From: JAEUWI01 sp942492815 | GTDB taxonomy: Bacteria; Hydrogenedentota; Hydrogenedentia; Hydrogenedentales; JAEUWI01 | Reading direction: 5' to 3' | Assembly: GCA_942492815.1 (NCBI GenBank) | Contig: OW818658.1 | Coordinates: forward strand, 6,820,001-6,884,000 | Length of the DNA stretch: 64,000 nt | Shown: one piece after another, positions 53,430 to 61,602 of the stretch | Layout: each line of letters starts with the position of its first letter | How positions within the stretch are numbered: the stretch's first letter is position 1 | Notes under the pieces: model-generated | The model's database searches: none | What the model saw: only the letters and a program-made list of their open reading frames with translations | What the model was told of the DNA's origin: nothing | Program-made: the position numbers and the translations under genes

Positions 53430-54556
53430 GTGTGTCTGCCTTCCGGGCCCCGCGCGCTTTGAAAGCGTTCGATAAGGCGCGTGTAATTCATGGCCTCCAG
53501 CCGGGGCAGTACGACCGCAAAGAGCCGGTTGGCCTCAGTGCTTCGCCCCAGCTTGGCCAGGGCGATGGCGCGGTAGGTGCGGGCCATGTCAACGAGAAAG
53601 CGGACAAGCGCCGATCCTTTCGCCATGGGCCGCAGGTTTTTTTCGGCTTCCTTCAGGCGGTTGGCGGCATCGTTATCGCGCCCCGTGTTCAGTGCGGCCA
53701 TGCCGTGGAGCAGGGGTAGCACCATGACCAGCAAGTCGGCCTTGGGCTGGTTTTCAATCTCGCCAATGAGCCGCATGGCCAGTTCGGGGTCCCGTTCCTG
53801 CTTGAGCAGGGCCAGCGCGTAGTCCAGCACCACGGTCGGATTGTCCGGCGCGTTTTCCAAGGCATCGCGATGGCACTGCAGGGCCTCGTCGAATCGTTGT
53901 GCCAGGTCATACAGCTCAGACATGCGCCCCAGATACATCCACAGGGGCATGGCGGGATCGTTTCCGTGGGCGCGGACCAGCCCCATGCCTTCGTCGAAGC
54001 GGCCCAGCCCCACGAGGGCGCAGGCGCTGCGCATGTCCAGTTCGAAATCGGGCACGGAACCACGCAGCGCCGGGACGCGATCGAGCACTTCCTGCCAGCG
54101 TCCCCAGCACATGGCCTCCAGCATGGCGTCGTACTTACGCGCGGGTCCAAAGAAAGCAAGCCAGGCCGCGACGGCGGGCGGGAGAAGGAGCATGGCGCTC
54201 GCGAGCCAGCCCACCCAGCTCATGGGAGAGCCGCGCCACGCGCCGTAAGCCAGCCACGCCAGCGCTGGTGCCTGGGCCCACCACAGGAAATTCCACGACT
54301 TTCCGTAGAGCATCCAGAAGAATCCCAGGCTGGAAAGGGAACGCAATTCGACCAGATCCGCAGGTTTCATCACCTCGTCATCCACGGAGGGCATGGTGGC
54401 CACCGCCACGGCTGCGGCGTCATCCGTGTGCAGGGTGACCTCCGTGTAGCCCCGCAAGGCGCACTTCTCGATGGCCTCGCGGGAAGAACCCGCCTGAATC
54501 CGGATGGTTTCCCGTTTGCCCTCGGCGTCGGTGCATGTCACGAGGAACTCCAGCAT
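53426..54556 (-). CDS. Membrane TPR protein inside the sugar-transport operon
   Basis: The 376-residue protein has a small N-terminal domain (MLEFLVTCTDAEGKRETI; SREAIEKCALRGYTEV, like a ubiquitin- or SpoIIAA-sized beta/alpha unit), two hydrophobic segments (about 95-115 and 120-145) and a C-terminal TPR-like helical region (150-370). No family is recognised. TTG 54574 is ruled out as start because it lies inside the TTGGAG ribosome-site sequence; ATG 54556 fits. It lies between the binding protein and the ATPase with coupled reading frames, so it may assist or regulate import; this is inference. Confidence 0.8.
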   Translation of the reverse strand: MLEFLVTCTDAEGKRETIRIQAGSSREAIEKCALRGYTEVTLHTDDAAAVAVATMPSVDDEVMKPADLVELRSLSSLGFFWMLYGKSWNFLWWAQAPALAWLAYGAWRGSPMSWVGWLASAMLLLPPAVAAWLAFFGPARKYDAMLEAMCWGRWQEVLDRVPALRGSVPDFELDMRSACALVGLGRFDEGMGLVRAHGNDPAMPLWMYLGRMSELYDLAQRFDEALQCHRDALENAPDNPTVVLDYALALLKQERDPELAMRLIGEIENQPKADLLVMVLPLLHGMAALNTGRDNDAANRLKEAEKNLRPMAKGSALVRFLVDMARTYRAIALAKLGRSTEANRLFAVVLPRLEAMNYTRLIERFQSARGPEGRHT

Positions 54557-54599
54557 TTCTGATTCACACTCCAACGTGGTGGCGCGAAGTCCGTCCGGC

Positions 54600-55736
54600 T
54601 CAGGCGCCCTGGGCCTTCATCTCTTCCAGCTTGGTCTTGAAATCTTCCACGTTGTCCTTGCGCACGATCACGGTGGGCACTTCGAGAACGCCATTCTCCG
54701 GGAGCACGGTGCGGTCGCCCCGTGCCAGGGCCGCGAGAATCCGAACGGATTCGTAGCCGTACTTGAAGGGCTGCTGGCTCACGGTGCCATGCACGGTGCC
54801 CGCCGCGATGCCCGCCAGCGTGTCGTCGGCCTCGTCAAAGCTCACCAGCTTGATCTGGCCGAGCTTTCCCGCGCCTTCGACCGCCTTCAGGCAGTTGGGA
54901 ATGTTGTAGGCGAAGAGGCCCACCATGCACGCCAGATCGGCGTTGCTGGCTATGGTGTCTTCCGCGTTGGATTTGGCTTTGGCGTAGTCGAAGTTGTCGG
55001 TCAGCGTGCCGATGATGGTGTACTTGCCGCCGGTGATGACGTCCGCCGCCGGGCTGACAGTCAGATTCGCACCGTCCTGCATGGGGGCGTCCAGCAGTTC
55101 ATCGATGATGCCTTGGCGGCGCTGCTGGGAGTTCAACTGCTCCAGGCGGCCCACAAAGATCATGAGCTTGCCGCCGTCGGGAATCACTTCCTTGATCAGC
55201 TTGCCCGCTTCGCGTCCCGCCTTGTAGTTGTCCATACCCACGAAACAGAGACGCTTGGAATCGGGGGCGTCGGAATCCTGGGTGATGACATTGGTGGCCC
55301 CGCAGATTTGGTCGATGAAGCCGACTTGATTGGCCGCGTCGATGGGGCTGATGGCCACGCCGTCAATGCCATTGGAGACGGCGGTCTCGATCATGCGTTT
55401 CTGGTCGACGATGCCCTTGGGGGGCATAAGTACTTCCGCGCTGACGTTAAAGTCTTTGGCGGCTGCCTTGACCCCAGCCGCCGCGATGGTCCAGAAGGGA
55501 TCGATGCCGTTGGTGACGTAGGCGACTTTGATTTCTTCGGCGGCGGCTTCGGGTGCGGGATTTTCCGCGGCGGGCATATCCGGCGAAGCGGCATCCGGCG
55601 CGGCGGGTGTCGGTTCACTGCCACTTTCGCCGCCGCACCCGGCCATGGAAGCCAGGGCGAGGAGCATAGTTATCGAGCACTTGCCCATCCCGAAACCGAA
55701 GCGTGCAAGCACGCTGAACATAGATGCGATTTTCAT
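54600..55736 (-). CDS. Sugar ABC transporter substrate-binding lipoprotein (RbsB family)
   Basis: The 378-residue lipoprotein has signal MKIASMFSVLARFGFGMGKC and on to lipobox SMAGC (lipidated C34), an Ala/Pro-rich tether (about 35-62), then a periplasmic-binding-protein type 1 fold: IKVAYVTNGIDPFWTIAAAG, GIDGVAISPIDAANQVGF, GMDNYKAGREAGKLIKEV and KLVSFDEADDTLAGIAAG. It is the first gene of the operon; GAGAGGGAA precedes ATG 55736. Upstream in-frame sequence to 55880 is not coding. The ligand is a sugar, perhaps released by the sulfatase. Confidence 0.93.
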   Translation of the reverse strand: MKIASMFSVLARFGFGMGKCSITMLLALASMAGCGGESGSEPTPAAPDAASPDMPAAENPAPEAAAEEIKVAYVTNGIDPFWTIAAAGVKAAAKDFNVSAEVLMPPKGIVDQKRMIETAVSNGIDGVAISPIDAANQVGFIDQICGATNVITQDSDAPDSKRLCFVGMDNYKAGREAGKLIKEVIPDGGKLMIFVGRLEQLNSQQRRQGIIDELLDAPMQDGANLTVSPAADVITGGKYTIIGTLTDNFDYAKAKSNAEDTIASNADLACMVGLFAYNIPNCLKAVEGAGKLGQIKLVSFDEADDTLAGIAAGTVHGTVSQQPFKYGYESVRILAALARGDRTVLPENGVLEVPTVIVRKDNVEDFKTKLEEMKAQGA

Positions 55737-56051
55737 GGAAAATTCCCTCTCCATTCGCGCGGGAGAACTATTCCCGCAATCATGCTGTCTCCCGCCAGAC
55801 CGCGCCCAAAATGGCGGACCGGCAACCCGAACACTACCTGCTCTTGTTCCCAGTCTACTGAATTGGCGTCCCCGACTCAAACCCGGCCAAGATTACGAAC
55901 TTGTAATCTGGACGTGTCGGGAACCGTTATGTTCGGGCGCTACAGTTGGGCAAGACGAAGGACGGATGACTCGCCCGATTGAGGCTGGCCCCCCGGAATC
56001 GAAACCCAGGACGCCCGACACGGCGCGTCTGACAGTCAGGAGGATATCGAG
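55737..56051. promoter_or_regulatory. Divergent promoter region of sugar operon and 56052 gene
   Basis: The 315-bp gap between divergent genes must hold promoters both ways, though I see no strong consensus boxes. An inverted repeat GCGGGA-N7-TCCCGC (55759-55777) lies 23 bp upstream of the binding-protein start and could be an operator or leader hairpin. Confidence 0.45.
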
Positions 56052-57203
56052 ATGAGCAGCAAACGAGTTTTTGATAAGAGCGGTGTCCGGACGGCGGTGT
56101 TCCTTGCTTGCGGTCTCGGCGCGCTGGGCCTGATTGGTCTGGGCGGCGTGGTCGGTGCGCAGGAAGGCCCCGGACCGGAAGGGGCGCCGGGCCCGCGCCC
56201 GGAAGTGCGGCGGGACGCTGAACGTCCCGGCGGCGGCTATGGCCACGCGGAATTTGCCCGTCCAGAAGATCGCGGCCCCGAAGGTCGTGATCGCGGTGAT
56301 CGCCAGGGGCCCCCGCCCCGCGGCGAGTTCGACCGCGGTCCGCAGGGTGGCGACGGCTTCCGCCAGGGCCCCCCGCCCCGCGGCGAGTTCAACGGCGACC
56401 GTGAAGGTTACGGCCCCCCCCGTGGCGGTGAAGGTGGCGACGGTGGTTTCCGCCAGGGCCCCCCGCCCCGTGGCGATTTTGACGGCGACCCCGAAGGTTA
56501 TGGTCCGCCCCGAGGCGGCGAAGGTCGCGACGGTGGTTTCCGCCAGGGCCCTCCGCCCCGTGGCGAGTTTGACCGCGGCCCGGAAGGCCACGGCATGAAG
56601 CGCGGGCCCGAAGGTGGCGAAGGCGGCTTCCGCCAAGGCCCCCCGCCCCGTGGCGATTTTGACGGCGGCCCCGAAGGTTATGGTCCGCCCCGAGGCGGCG
56701 AAGGTCGCGACGGTGGCTTCCGCCAGGGTCCTCCGCCCCGTGGCGATTTTGACGGCGGCCCCGAAGGTCATGGCATGAAGCGCGGCCCGCAGAGTGGCGA
56801 CGACTTCCGCCAGGGCCCCCCGCCTCGCGGTGAATTCAATGGCGACCGTGAAGGTTATGGCCCGCCCCGTGGTGGCGAGGGTGGCTTCCGCCAGGGGCCT
56901 CCTCCCCGTGGTGACTTTGGCCCCGGACCGGAAGGCATGGGAGGACCGCGCGGTCCCCGTGGCGCTGGTGGCCCCCCGGCCTTCAAGGATTTCGACGCGG
57001 ATGGTGACGGCAGCATAACGGAAGCCGAGTTCAATGCCTTCCATGAGAAGCACTTTGCGAATCGTCCGCCCCGGATGCCTGGAGCGCCCGTCGCGCCGCC
57101 GCTGCCTGAGAATGCCCCGGCAGATGCGCCCCCGGCTCCGCCAGTTCTGGCTCCCGAGGCTCCCCCGGTTGCGCCCCCGGCTCCCCCGGCCCCGGTTCAG
57201 TAA
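56052..57203 (+). CDS. Secreted low-complexity Gly/Pro/Arg repeat protein with EF-hand
   Basis: The 383-residue protein has a signal peptide (to GVVGAQ, about 37), then many imperfect repeats of about 20-30 residues of the type GFRQGPPPRGDFDG-PEGYG (about 85-300). It has one EF-hand FKDFDADGDGSITEAEF (about 318-334) and a Pro/Ala tail. AGGAGG (56038-56043) gives a strong ribosome site for ATG 56052. The repeats are DNA-level duplications of about 60-90 bp. It might be an extracellular Ca-binding or matrix protein; function unknown. A long open frame on the opposite strand is an artefact of the repeat. Confidence 0.75.
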   Translation: MSSKRVFDKSGVRTAVFLACGLGALGLIGLGGVVGAQEGPGPEGAPGPRPEVRRDAERPGGGYGHAEFARPEDRGPEGRDRGDRQGPPPRGEFDRGPQGGDGFRQGPPPRGEFNGDREGYGPPRGGEGGDGGFRQGPPPRGDFDGDPEGYGPPRGGEGRDGGFRQGPPPRGEFDRGPEGHGMKRGPEGGEGGFRQGPPPRGDFDGGPEGYGPPRGGEGRDGGFRQGPPPRGDFDGGPEGHGMKRGPQSGDDFRQGPPPRGEFNGDREGYGPPRGGEGGFRQGPPPRGDFGPGPEGMGGPRGPRGAGGPPAFKDFDADGDGSITEAEFNAFHEKHFANRPPRMPGAPVAPPLPENAPADAPPAPPVLAPEAPPVAPPAPPAPVQ

Positions 57204-57246
57204 GTTTTGCCCATCCAGCGTCGACTGAGTGACACCAGCCGGCCAA

Positions 57247-57288
57247 GACCGGAGCAGCTCCCCCCTGGCTGCTCCGGTCGCCTTTTTT
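57247..57288 (+). terminator. Rho-independent terminator
   Basis: A perfect 12-bp stem GACCGGAGCAGC (57247-57258) / GCTGCTCCGGTC (57268-57279) is followed by TTTTTT (57283-57288), ending the transcript of the gene at 56052. Confidence 0.93.
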
Positions 57289-57365
57289 GGGACGGGGACC
57301 GCCCAGAAGATCGGGCTGCTGCTTATCGAGGGAGATTCACGATAACTGGCATTCGCTCGCGCTTG

Positions 57366-57444
57366 TTGCAGGGACGGCAGGGACAGCAGCGACAGCAGGA
57401 ATGAATAAGCACTGTTGTCCCTGCTGTCCCTGCTGTCCCTGCAA
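57366..57444. repeat. Inverted repeat of CAGGGACAG-type nonamers
   Basis: TTGCAGGGACGGCAGGGACA and further (57366-57398) faces reverse-complement units ending CTGCTGTCCCTGCAA (57412-57444), a 33-bp imperfect stem with a 13-nt loop, upstream of glnS. No gene is seen in the remaining gap (57445-57618). Confidence 0.85.
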
Positions 57445-57618
57445 CGGACAATCGACAGTCCCGTCCCCGCAACTTGATTGTGTATTTGCTGCTCCCGGAT
57501 AATACAGTCCTTACGCAGCGGGTGTTTTTACGGCGATTCCTGCCCAGCCAGTCCCTTCGGGCTGCCTGCCCGCACCCCCGATAGATGCCGCAGTCCCAAT
57601 TTCCATGAAAGTACACCG

Positions 57619-59331
57619 ATGACGTCGCCCCAGACCCCGGAACCCAGTGAAGAGCGCAAAGTCTCCAATTTCATTCGCAATATCATAGAAGAGGATATCG
57701 CGGCCGGGAAAAATGGAGGCCAGGTGGTCACCCGCTTCCCTCCGGAGCCCAATGGCTACCTCCACATCGGCCATGCCAAGTCGATCTGCCTCAATTTCGG
57801 GCTTGCCGAGCGCTACCAGGGCCGCTGTCACCTTCGCTTCGACGACACGAACCCCTCGAAAGAAGAGGACGAGTACGTACAGTCCATCAAGGAAGACGTA
57901 CGCTGGCTGGGCTTCGAGTGGGGCGAACACGAGTACTATGCGTCGGATTACTTCGACAAACTCCACGCCTGGGCCATCCAGCTCATTGAAGAGGGCAAGG
58001 CCTACGTCTGCGACCTGACCTTTGAAGAGATGAAGGAGTATCGCGGCACGCTGACGGAGCCGGGGAAGAACAGCCCCTATCGTGATCGCAGTGCGGAGGA
58101 GAATCTCGACCTCTTCGCGCGCATGGCCGCCGGTGAATTTGACGAGGGCACGCGCGTGCTCCGTGCGAAGATCGACATGGCGGCGGCGAACCTAAATCTG
58201 CGCGATCCCGTCATGTACCGCATTCTCAAGGCAGACCACCACCGCACGGGCAGCAAGTGGAAGATCTACCCCATGTACGACTATACCCACGGGGAGTCGG
58301 ACTCGCTGGAAGGGATCACCCACTCGATCTGCACGCTGGAATTCGAAGATCACCGTCCGCTCTACGACTGGTACATCCGCGCGCTGGGTATTCACCATCC
58401 CCAGCAGATCGAGTTTGCGCGCCTGAACCTGAGCTTTACCATGATGAGCAAGCGCAATTTGCTCACCCTGGTGCAGGACAAGCACGTGAGCGGCTGGGAC
58501 GATCCCCGCATGCCCACGCTTTCCGGCATGCGCCGCCGGGGCTATCCGTCCCAGGCCATCCGCGCTTTCTGCGAGGCCGTGGGCGTGGCCAAGGCCGACA
58601 GCACGGTAGACTTTGCCTGGCTGGAGCATTTTGTGCGCGATGAGCTGAACAAGACCGCGCCGCGCTTCATGGCGGTGGTGAATCCGCTCAAGGTTATCAT
58701 TGAAAATTATCCCGATGGCCAGTCCGAAGACTTGGAAGCGGTGAATAATCCCGAAAATCCCGAGGCCGGATCGCGTATCGTGCCTTTTTCCAAGGTGTTG
58801 TATATCGAGCGGGACGACTTCATGGAGAACCCGCCGAAGCAGTTCTTCCGCCTGGCGCCGGGCCGCGAAGTGCGCCTGCGCTATGCCTTTTTCATCACCT
58901 GTACGGGGGTGGACAAAAATCCGGCGACGGGCGAGATCACGGCCCTGCGTTGTACCTATGACCCAGCGACACGAGGCGGTGACGCGCCCGATGGCCGCAA
59001 GGTGAAGTCCACGCTTCACTGGGTTTCCGCCGTCCACGCGAAGCCGGCCGAAGTGCGCAATTACAACCTGCTTTTCACCAAGGAAAATCCGAATCGCGGG
59101 AAGAAGGGTGCACACTGGACGACCAACATCAATCCGGACAGTCTGGAAGTGGTGAAGGGTTGCCTGGTGGAGCCGGCACTGGCGCAGGTGAAGGCGGGCG
59201 AAAGCGTGCAGTTTGAACGCTTGGGCTACTATTGCGCCGACGTCAAGGAGCACAAGCACAGTGCGCCGGTGTTTAACCGCACCGTGACCCTGAAAGACGC
59301 CTGGGCGAAGGAACAGCAAAAGGGGGCGTAG
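57619..59331 (+). CDS. glnS: Glutaminyl-tRNA synthetase
   Basis: The 570-residue class I synthetase charges tRNA-Gln. It has RFPPEPNGYLHIGHAKSICL (HIGH at 49-52), the KMSKS-like MMSKRNLL, LHFDDTNP-like LRFDDTNPSKE, and the GlnRS-specific VEHFVRDELN-type C-terminal anticodon domains. The length fits E. coli GlnRS (554). ATG 57619 is preferred; the longer frame from 57478 has no recognisable protein. The ribosome site is weak (GAAAG). Having GlnRS suggests direct charging rather than the Glu-tRNA amidation route. Confidence 0.95.
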   Translation: MTSPQTPEPSEERKVSNFIRNIIEEDIAAGKNGGQVVTRFPPEPNGYLHIGHAKSICLNFGLAERYQGRCHLRFDDTNPSKEEDEYVQSIKEDVRWLGFEWGEHEYYASDYFDKLHAWAIQLIEEGKAYVCDLTFEEMKEYRGTLTEPGKNSPYRDRSAEENLDLFARMAAGEFDEGTRVLRAKIDMAAANLNLRDPVMYRILKADHHRTGSKWKIYPMYDYTHGESDSLEGITHSICTLEFEDHRPLYDWYIRALGIHHPQQIEFARLNLSFTMMSKRNLLTLVQDKHVSGWDDPRMPTLSGMRRRGYPSQAIRAFCEAVGVAKADSTVDFAWLEHFVRDELNKTAPRFMAVVNPLKVIIENYPDGQSEDLEAVNNPENPEAGSRIVPFSKVLYIERDDFMENPPKQFFRLAPGREVRLRYAFFITCTGVDKNPATGEITALRCTYDPATRGGDAPDGRKVKSTLHWVSAVHAKPAEVRNYNLLFTKENPNRGKKGAHWTTNINPDSLEVVKGCLVEPALAQVKAGESVQFERLGYYCADVKEHKHSAPVFNRTVTLKDAWAKEQQKGA

Positions 59332-59387
59332 GGACAGCGTCGAATCTCGCGTAATTGAGAACGGCTCTGGATTGAAGAATGGGCCAC

Positions 59388-59533
59388 GGGTGCCACCCTC
59401 AAGCGGGGCGGCTTCGCCGTGGGAGCTTGTGGGTGATGGGACTTCGGTTCTTCAAGGGAGATCCTCGTAGCGCGGTCAAGTCACAACACCCACAAACTCC
59501 ATCGCTTCGCGATTGCGTTTGAGGGTGGCACCC
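59388..59533. repeat. Large imperfect inverted repeat beside antitoxin gene
   Basis: The outer arms GGGTGCCACCCTCAA (59388-59402) and TTGAGGGTGGCACCC (59519-59533) are perfect. The inner parts GGGAGCTTGTGGGTG (59421-59435) and CACCCACAAACTCC (59487-59500) also pair imperfectly. It lies in the gap after glnS; no gene is seen in 59332-59592. Confidence 0.8.
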
Positions 59534-59592
59534 GATAAAACGCCGCACCTTCTGCACTGACGTCGCGATAGTATCGACCTACAACGATCACC

Positions 59593-59775
59593 TCAAGACA
59601 GCCACTTGGCCATTTTCTCTCGAAGTTCCTCATGAGAGATCGTCTTGTCTTCGTCCGCTTCGCGTAAGCCCCTCTCGACTTTGGCCATGAACAGCAGTCG
59701 CTCCATGGCGTCCTCAATGGTCGCGTTGTCTGGAAGCGACTGGATCGCGGCGATCATTTTATCTTTAGGTGTCAT
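59593..59775 (-). CDS. Small antitoxin-like protein (orphan)
   Basis: The 60-residue protein is acidic and helical: MTPKDKMIAAIQSLPDNATI, then EDAMERLLFMAKVERGL and ISHEELREKMAKWL. This pattern is that of small antitoxins coupled to ParE/RelE-type toxins. No complete toxin gene follows; after the stop only about 20 sensible residues (VIVVGRYYRDVSAEGAAFYR) can be read before the inverted repeat at 59519-59533 begins. It may be an orphan antitoxin whose partner was lost. Alternative: an unrelated small regulator. Confidence 0.7.
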   Translation of the reverse strand: MTPKDKMIAAIQSLPDNATIEDAMERLLFMAKVERGLREADEDKTISHEELREKMAKWLS

Positions 59776-59789
59776 TTGAACTTTCGCAC

Positions 59790-61142
59790 CTACTGCGCAT
59801 TCGCTTCCTGCAACCTTCGGCTCAGGGTCAGGATGATGTTCACCAGCAATTGCACCGACACGTCGCGGGGCATGATGTTGTTGATGATGTCCATCTTCAG
59901 GGCCAGCAGGCTCACGTCGTTGAGCGCCACGGCGTCCGCGCTGCGCTTGCCCTGGCTGATGAGGGCCATCTCGCCGAACATGTCGCCCTGTTTCAGCGTG
60001 GCAATCTCGCGGCCGTCGTCCGCGATGGTGACGTTGCCGTTCAGGATCAGATAGAGGGATTCGCCCTCCTGGCCTTTCTTGAAGATCACCTCGCCCGCCT
60101 CGTATTCCACCGTCAGGCCACGGGCAAAGATCTTGGCGGTCATTTCCGCTTCCAGGCCCCGGAAGAGGTCCATGCGGCGCGCGAGGATTTCATAGGTATC
60201 CCGCATGCTATCCATCATGGCGTTCGTCACTTCTTTGAGAATCTTGTCCGGCGATTCCGCGTCGCCGTCGTCGGCGCTGTCGTCCGTAGCGGGGGCGGCG
60301 TGAAACACGCCCTCGAAAACCGACTGGGTGTCGGGCAGATCTTCCTGACCCGCTTCCTCCGCGAAGCGCACCCGGTGGTGGGTGCTGTCGCTCATCTTTT
60401 TTTCCGCGAAGTCCATGGGGGTATCGACGGGGGCTGCGGCGGGGATTTCCTCCGCGGCGGCCAGCGCGGCGCTCTCGGCCCGGCGCGTGGCATAGGCGGC
60501 TTTTTCCGCCGGGGAAAGGCTGATGCCGAAGCTCGACATGGAGAGGTCCATGCCGCTCTTTGAGTTTCGGTCTTCCGCGAAGACCTTGGCGACCACCGCT
60601 TCAAAATGTTTGTGGGCGCAGAGAATCGGTTTGATCCGCAACTCGGGGCAGTGGGCCTGCACTACTTCCAGGGCCTTCGTGTTCAGGGGGTTCACCATGG
60701 CGATGGTGAGGTTCCTGCCGAGTTTGTCGATGGGGATCAGCCGATACTCCAGGCAGATCTCCTTCGGCACCAGCGCGGCCACCTCGGCATCGATGAGGTA
60801 GTCCAGAAGGCTCAGGTGGGGAATCTTGCAGAACTTCGCCAGAAAGGAAAGGAGGGATTTCTCGTCCAGGATGCCCTCTTCCACCAGGATTTCGCCCAGG
60901 AAGGCACCCGTTTCCTTTTGGATGGCGAGGGCGCGTTCGAGCTGTTCGCGGGAAGCCTTGCCCTGCTCCAGCAGGATGGCCGGCAGGGACTTTGCGCTGA
61001 CTTGCGCCTGGGCATGGCTCGAAGTTTCCGTAAGGCGCGGCGCGGGGGTCTGGGTCGGGCGTGGTGCAGGCGCGGTGGCAACCGGTACCGGTGCGGCAGC
61101 CGCAGGGACATCGGGCTTCTTCGATTTCATCCAGCCAAGCAT
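59790..61142 (-). CDS. MshEN (GspE N-terminal) plus cyclic-nucleotide-binding domain protein
   Basis: The 450-residue protein has a Pro/Ala linker (about 10-50), then a GspE/MshE N-terminal-type domain (LPAILLEQGKASREQLERAL, FLGEILVEEGILDEKSLLSF, LIPIDKLGRNLTIAMVNPLN), which in other proteins binds c-di-GMP. A variable helical linker (200-315) and a C-terminal cNMP-binding domain (VIFKKGQEGESLYLILNGNV, GDMFGEMALISQGKRSADAVA) follow. There is no ATPase or DNA-binding domain. It may integrate two nucleotide signals. ATG 61142 is chosen (GAAGGG upstream). Confidence 0.85.
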   Translation of the reverse strand: MLGWMKSKKPDVPAAAAPVPVATAPAPRPTQTPAPRLTETSSHAQAQVSAKSLPAILLEQGKASREQLERALAIQKETGAFLGEILVEEGILDEKSLLSFLAKFCKIPHLSLLDYLIDAEVAALVPKEICLEYRLIPIDKLGRNLTIAMVNPLNTKALEVVQAHCPELRIKPILCAHKHFEAVVAKVFAEDRNSKSGMDLSMSSFGISLSPAEKAAYATRRAESAALAAAEEIPAAAPVDTPMDFAEKKMSDSTHHRVRFAEEAGQEDLPDTQSVFEGVFHAAPATDDSADDGDAESPDKILKEVTNAMMDSMRDTYEILARRMDLFRGLEAEMTAKIFARGLTVEYEAGEVIFKKGQEGESLYLILNGNVTIADDGREIATLKQGDMFGEMALISQGKRSADAVALNDVSLLALKMDIINNIMPRDVSVQLLVNIILTLSRRLQEANAQ

Positions 61143-61602
61143 AAGGCACAACCCTTCGAGAACGTGTTGGTGGAGCCATTCCAACGTGCAAAATGCAGAT
61201 GGGGAGGGCCGTCAAGCCCGGCAAATAACAATAAACTCACAACAAGCCGCCCGTCCACCACGCCATCAACCTACTCCAGTCCGGGGCTATTGTGCAAGTT
61301 TGGCGGATTGATCACGGTCTGCCGGGACCCGTAGGGACAGCGTCGCCCCATGACCGGTGCGTGCGGAAAAAACTGTGTGCCTGTCGGTTCACGTATCCGA
61401 GCGAAGGCCACCACAACCGGCGGGGCTGTCCTGTGGTCGGCGAGGGCTGCCCGCGCCATCAACGTCAGACTCGTAGCGCGACACGGAAGTGTACGTTGAA
61501 CGTATCAAGACACGACGCTAGAGGACAGGACAGCCTCGCCGGTTACCGTTGACGCCTCTCGTCCTGGACGGTCTGTATCACATGAAATAAGCCCTGCCCA
61601 TT
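61143..61602. repeat. Repeat-rich gap, including inverted repeat 61415-61544
   Basis: I see no gene. Arms AACCGGCGGGGCTGTCCT (61415-61432) and AGGACAGCCTCGCCGGTT (61527-61544) match with one mismatch. The word TAGGGACAGCGTCG (61331-61344) also occurs just after glnS (59329-59342). Confidence 0.75.

Noticed and set aside
55893..57053. 386-codon minus-strand Ala/Thr/Gly-rich repeat protein
   Set aside because: It is antisense to the repeat protein at 56052, which has the strong ribosome site, signal peptide and EF-hand; the mirror frame is an artefact of the DNA repeats.
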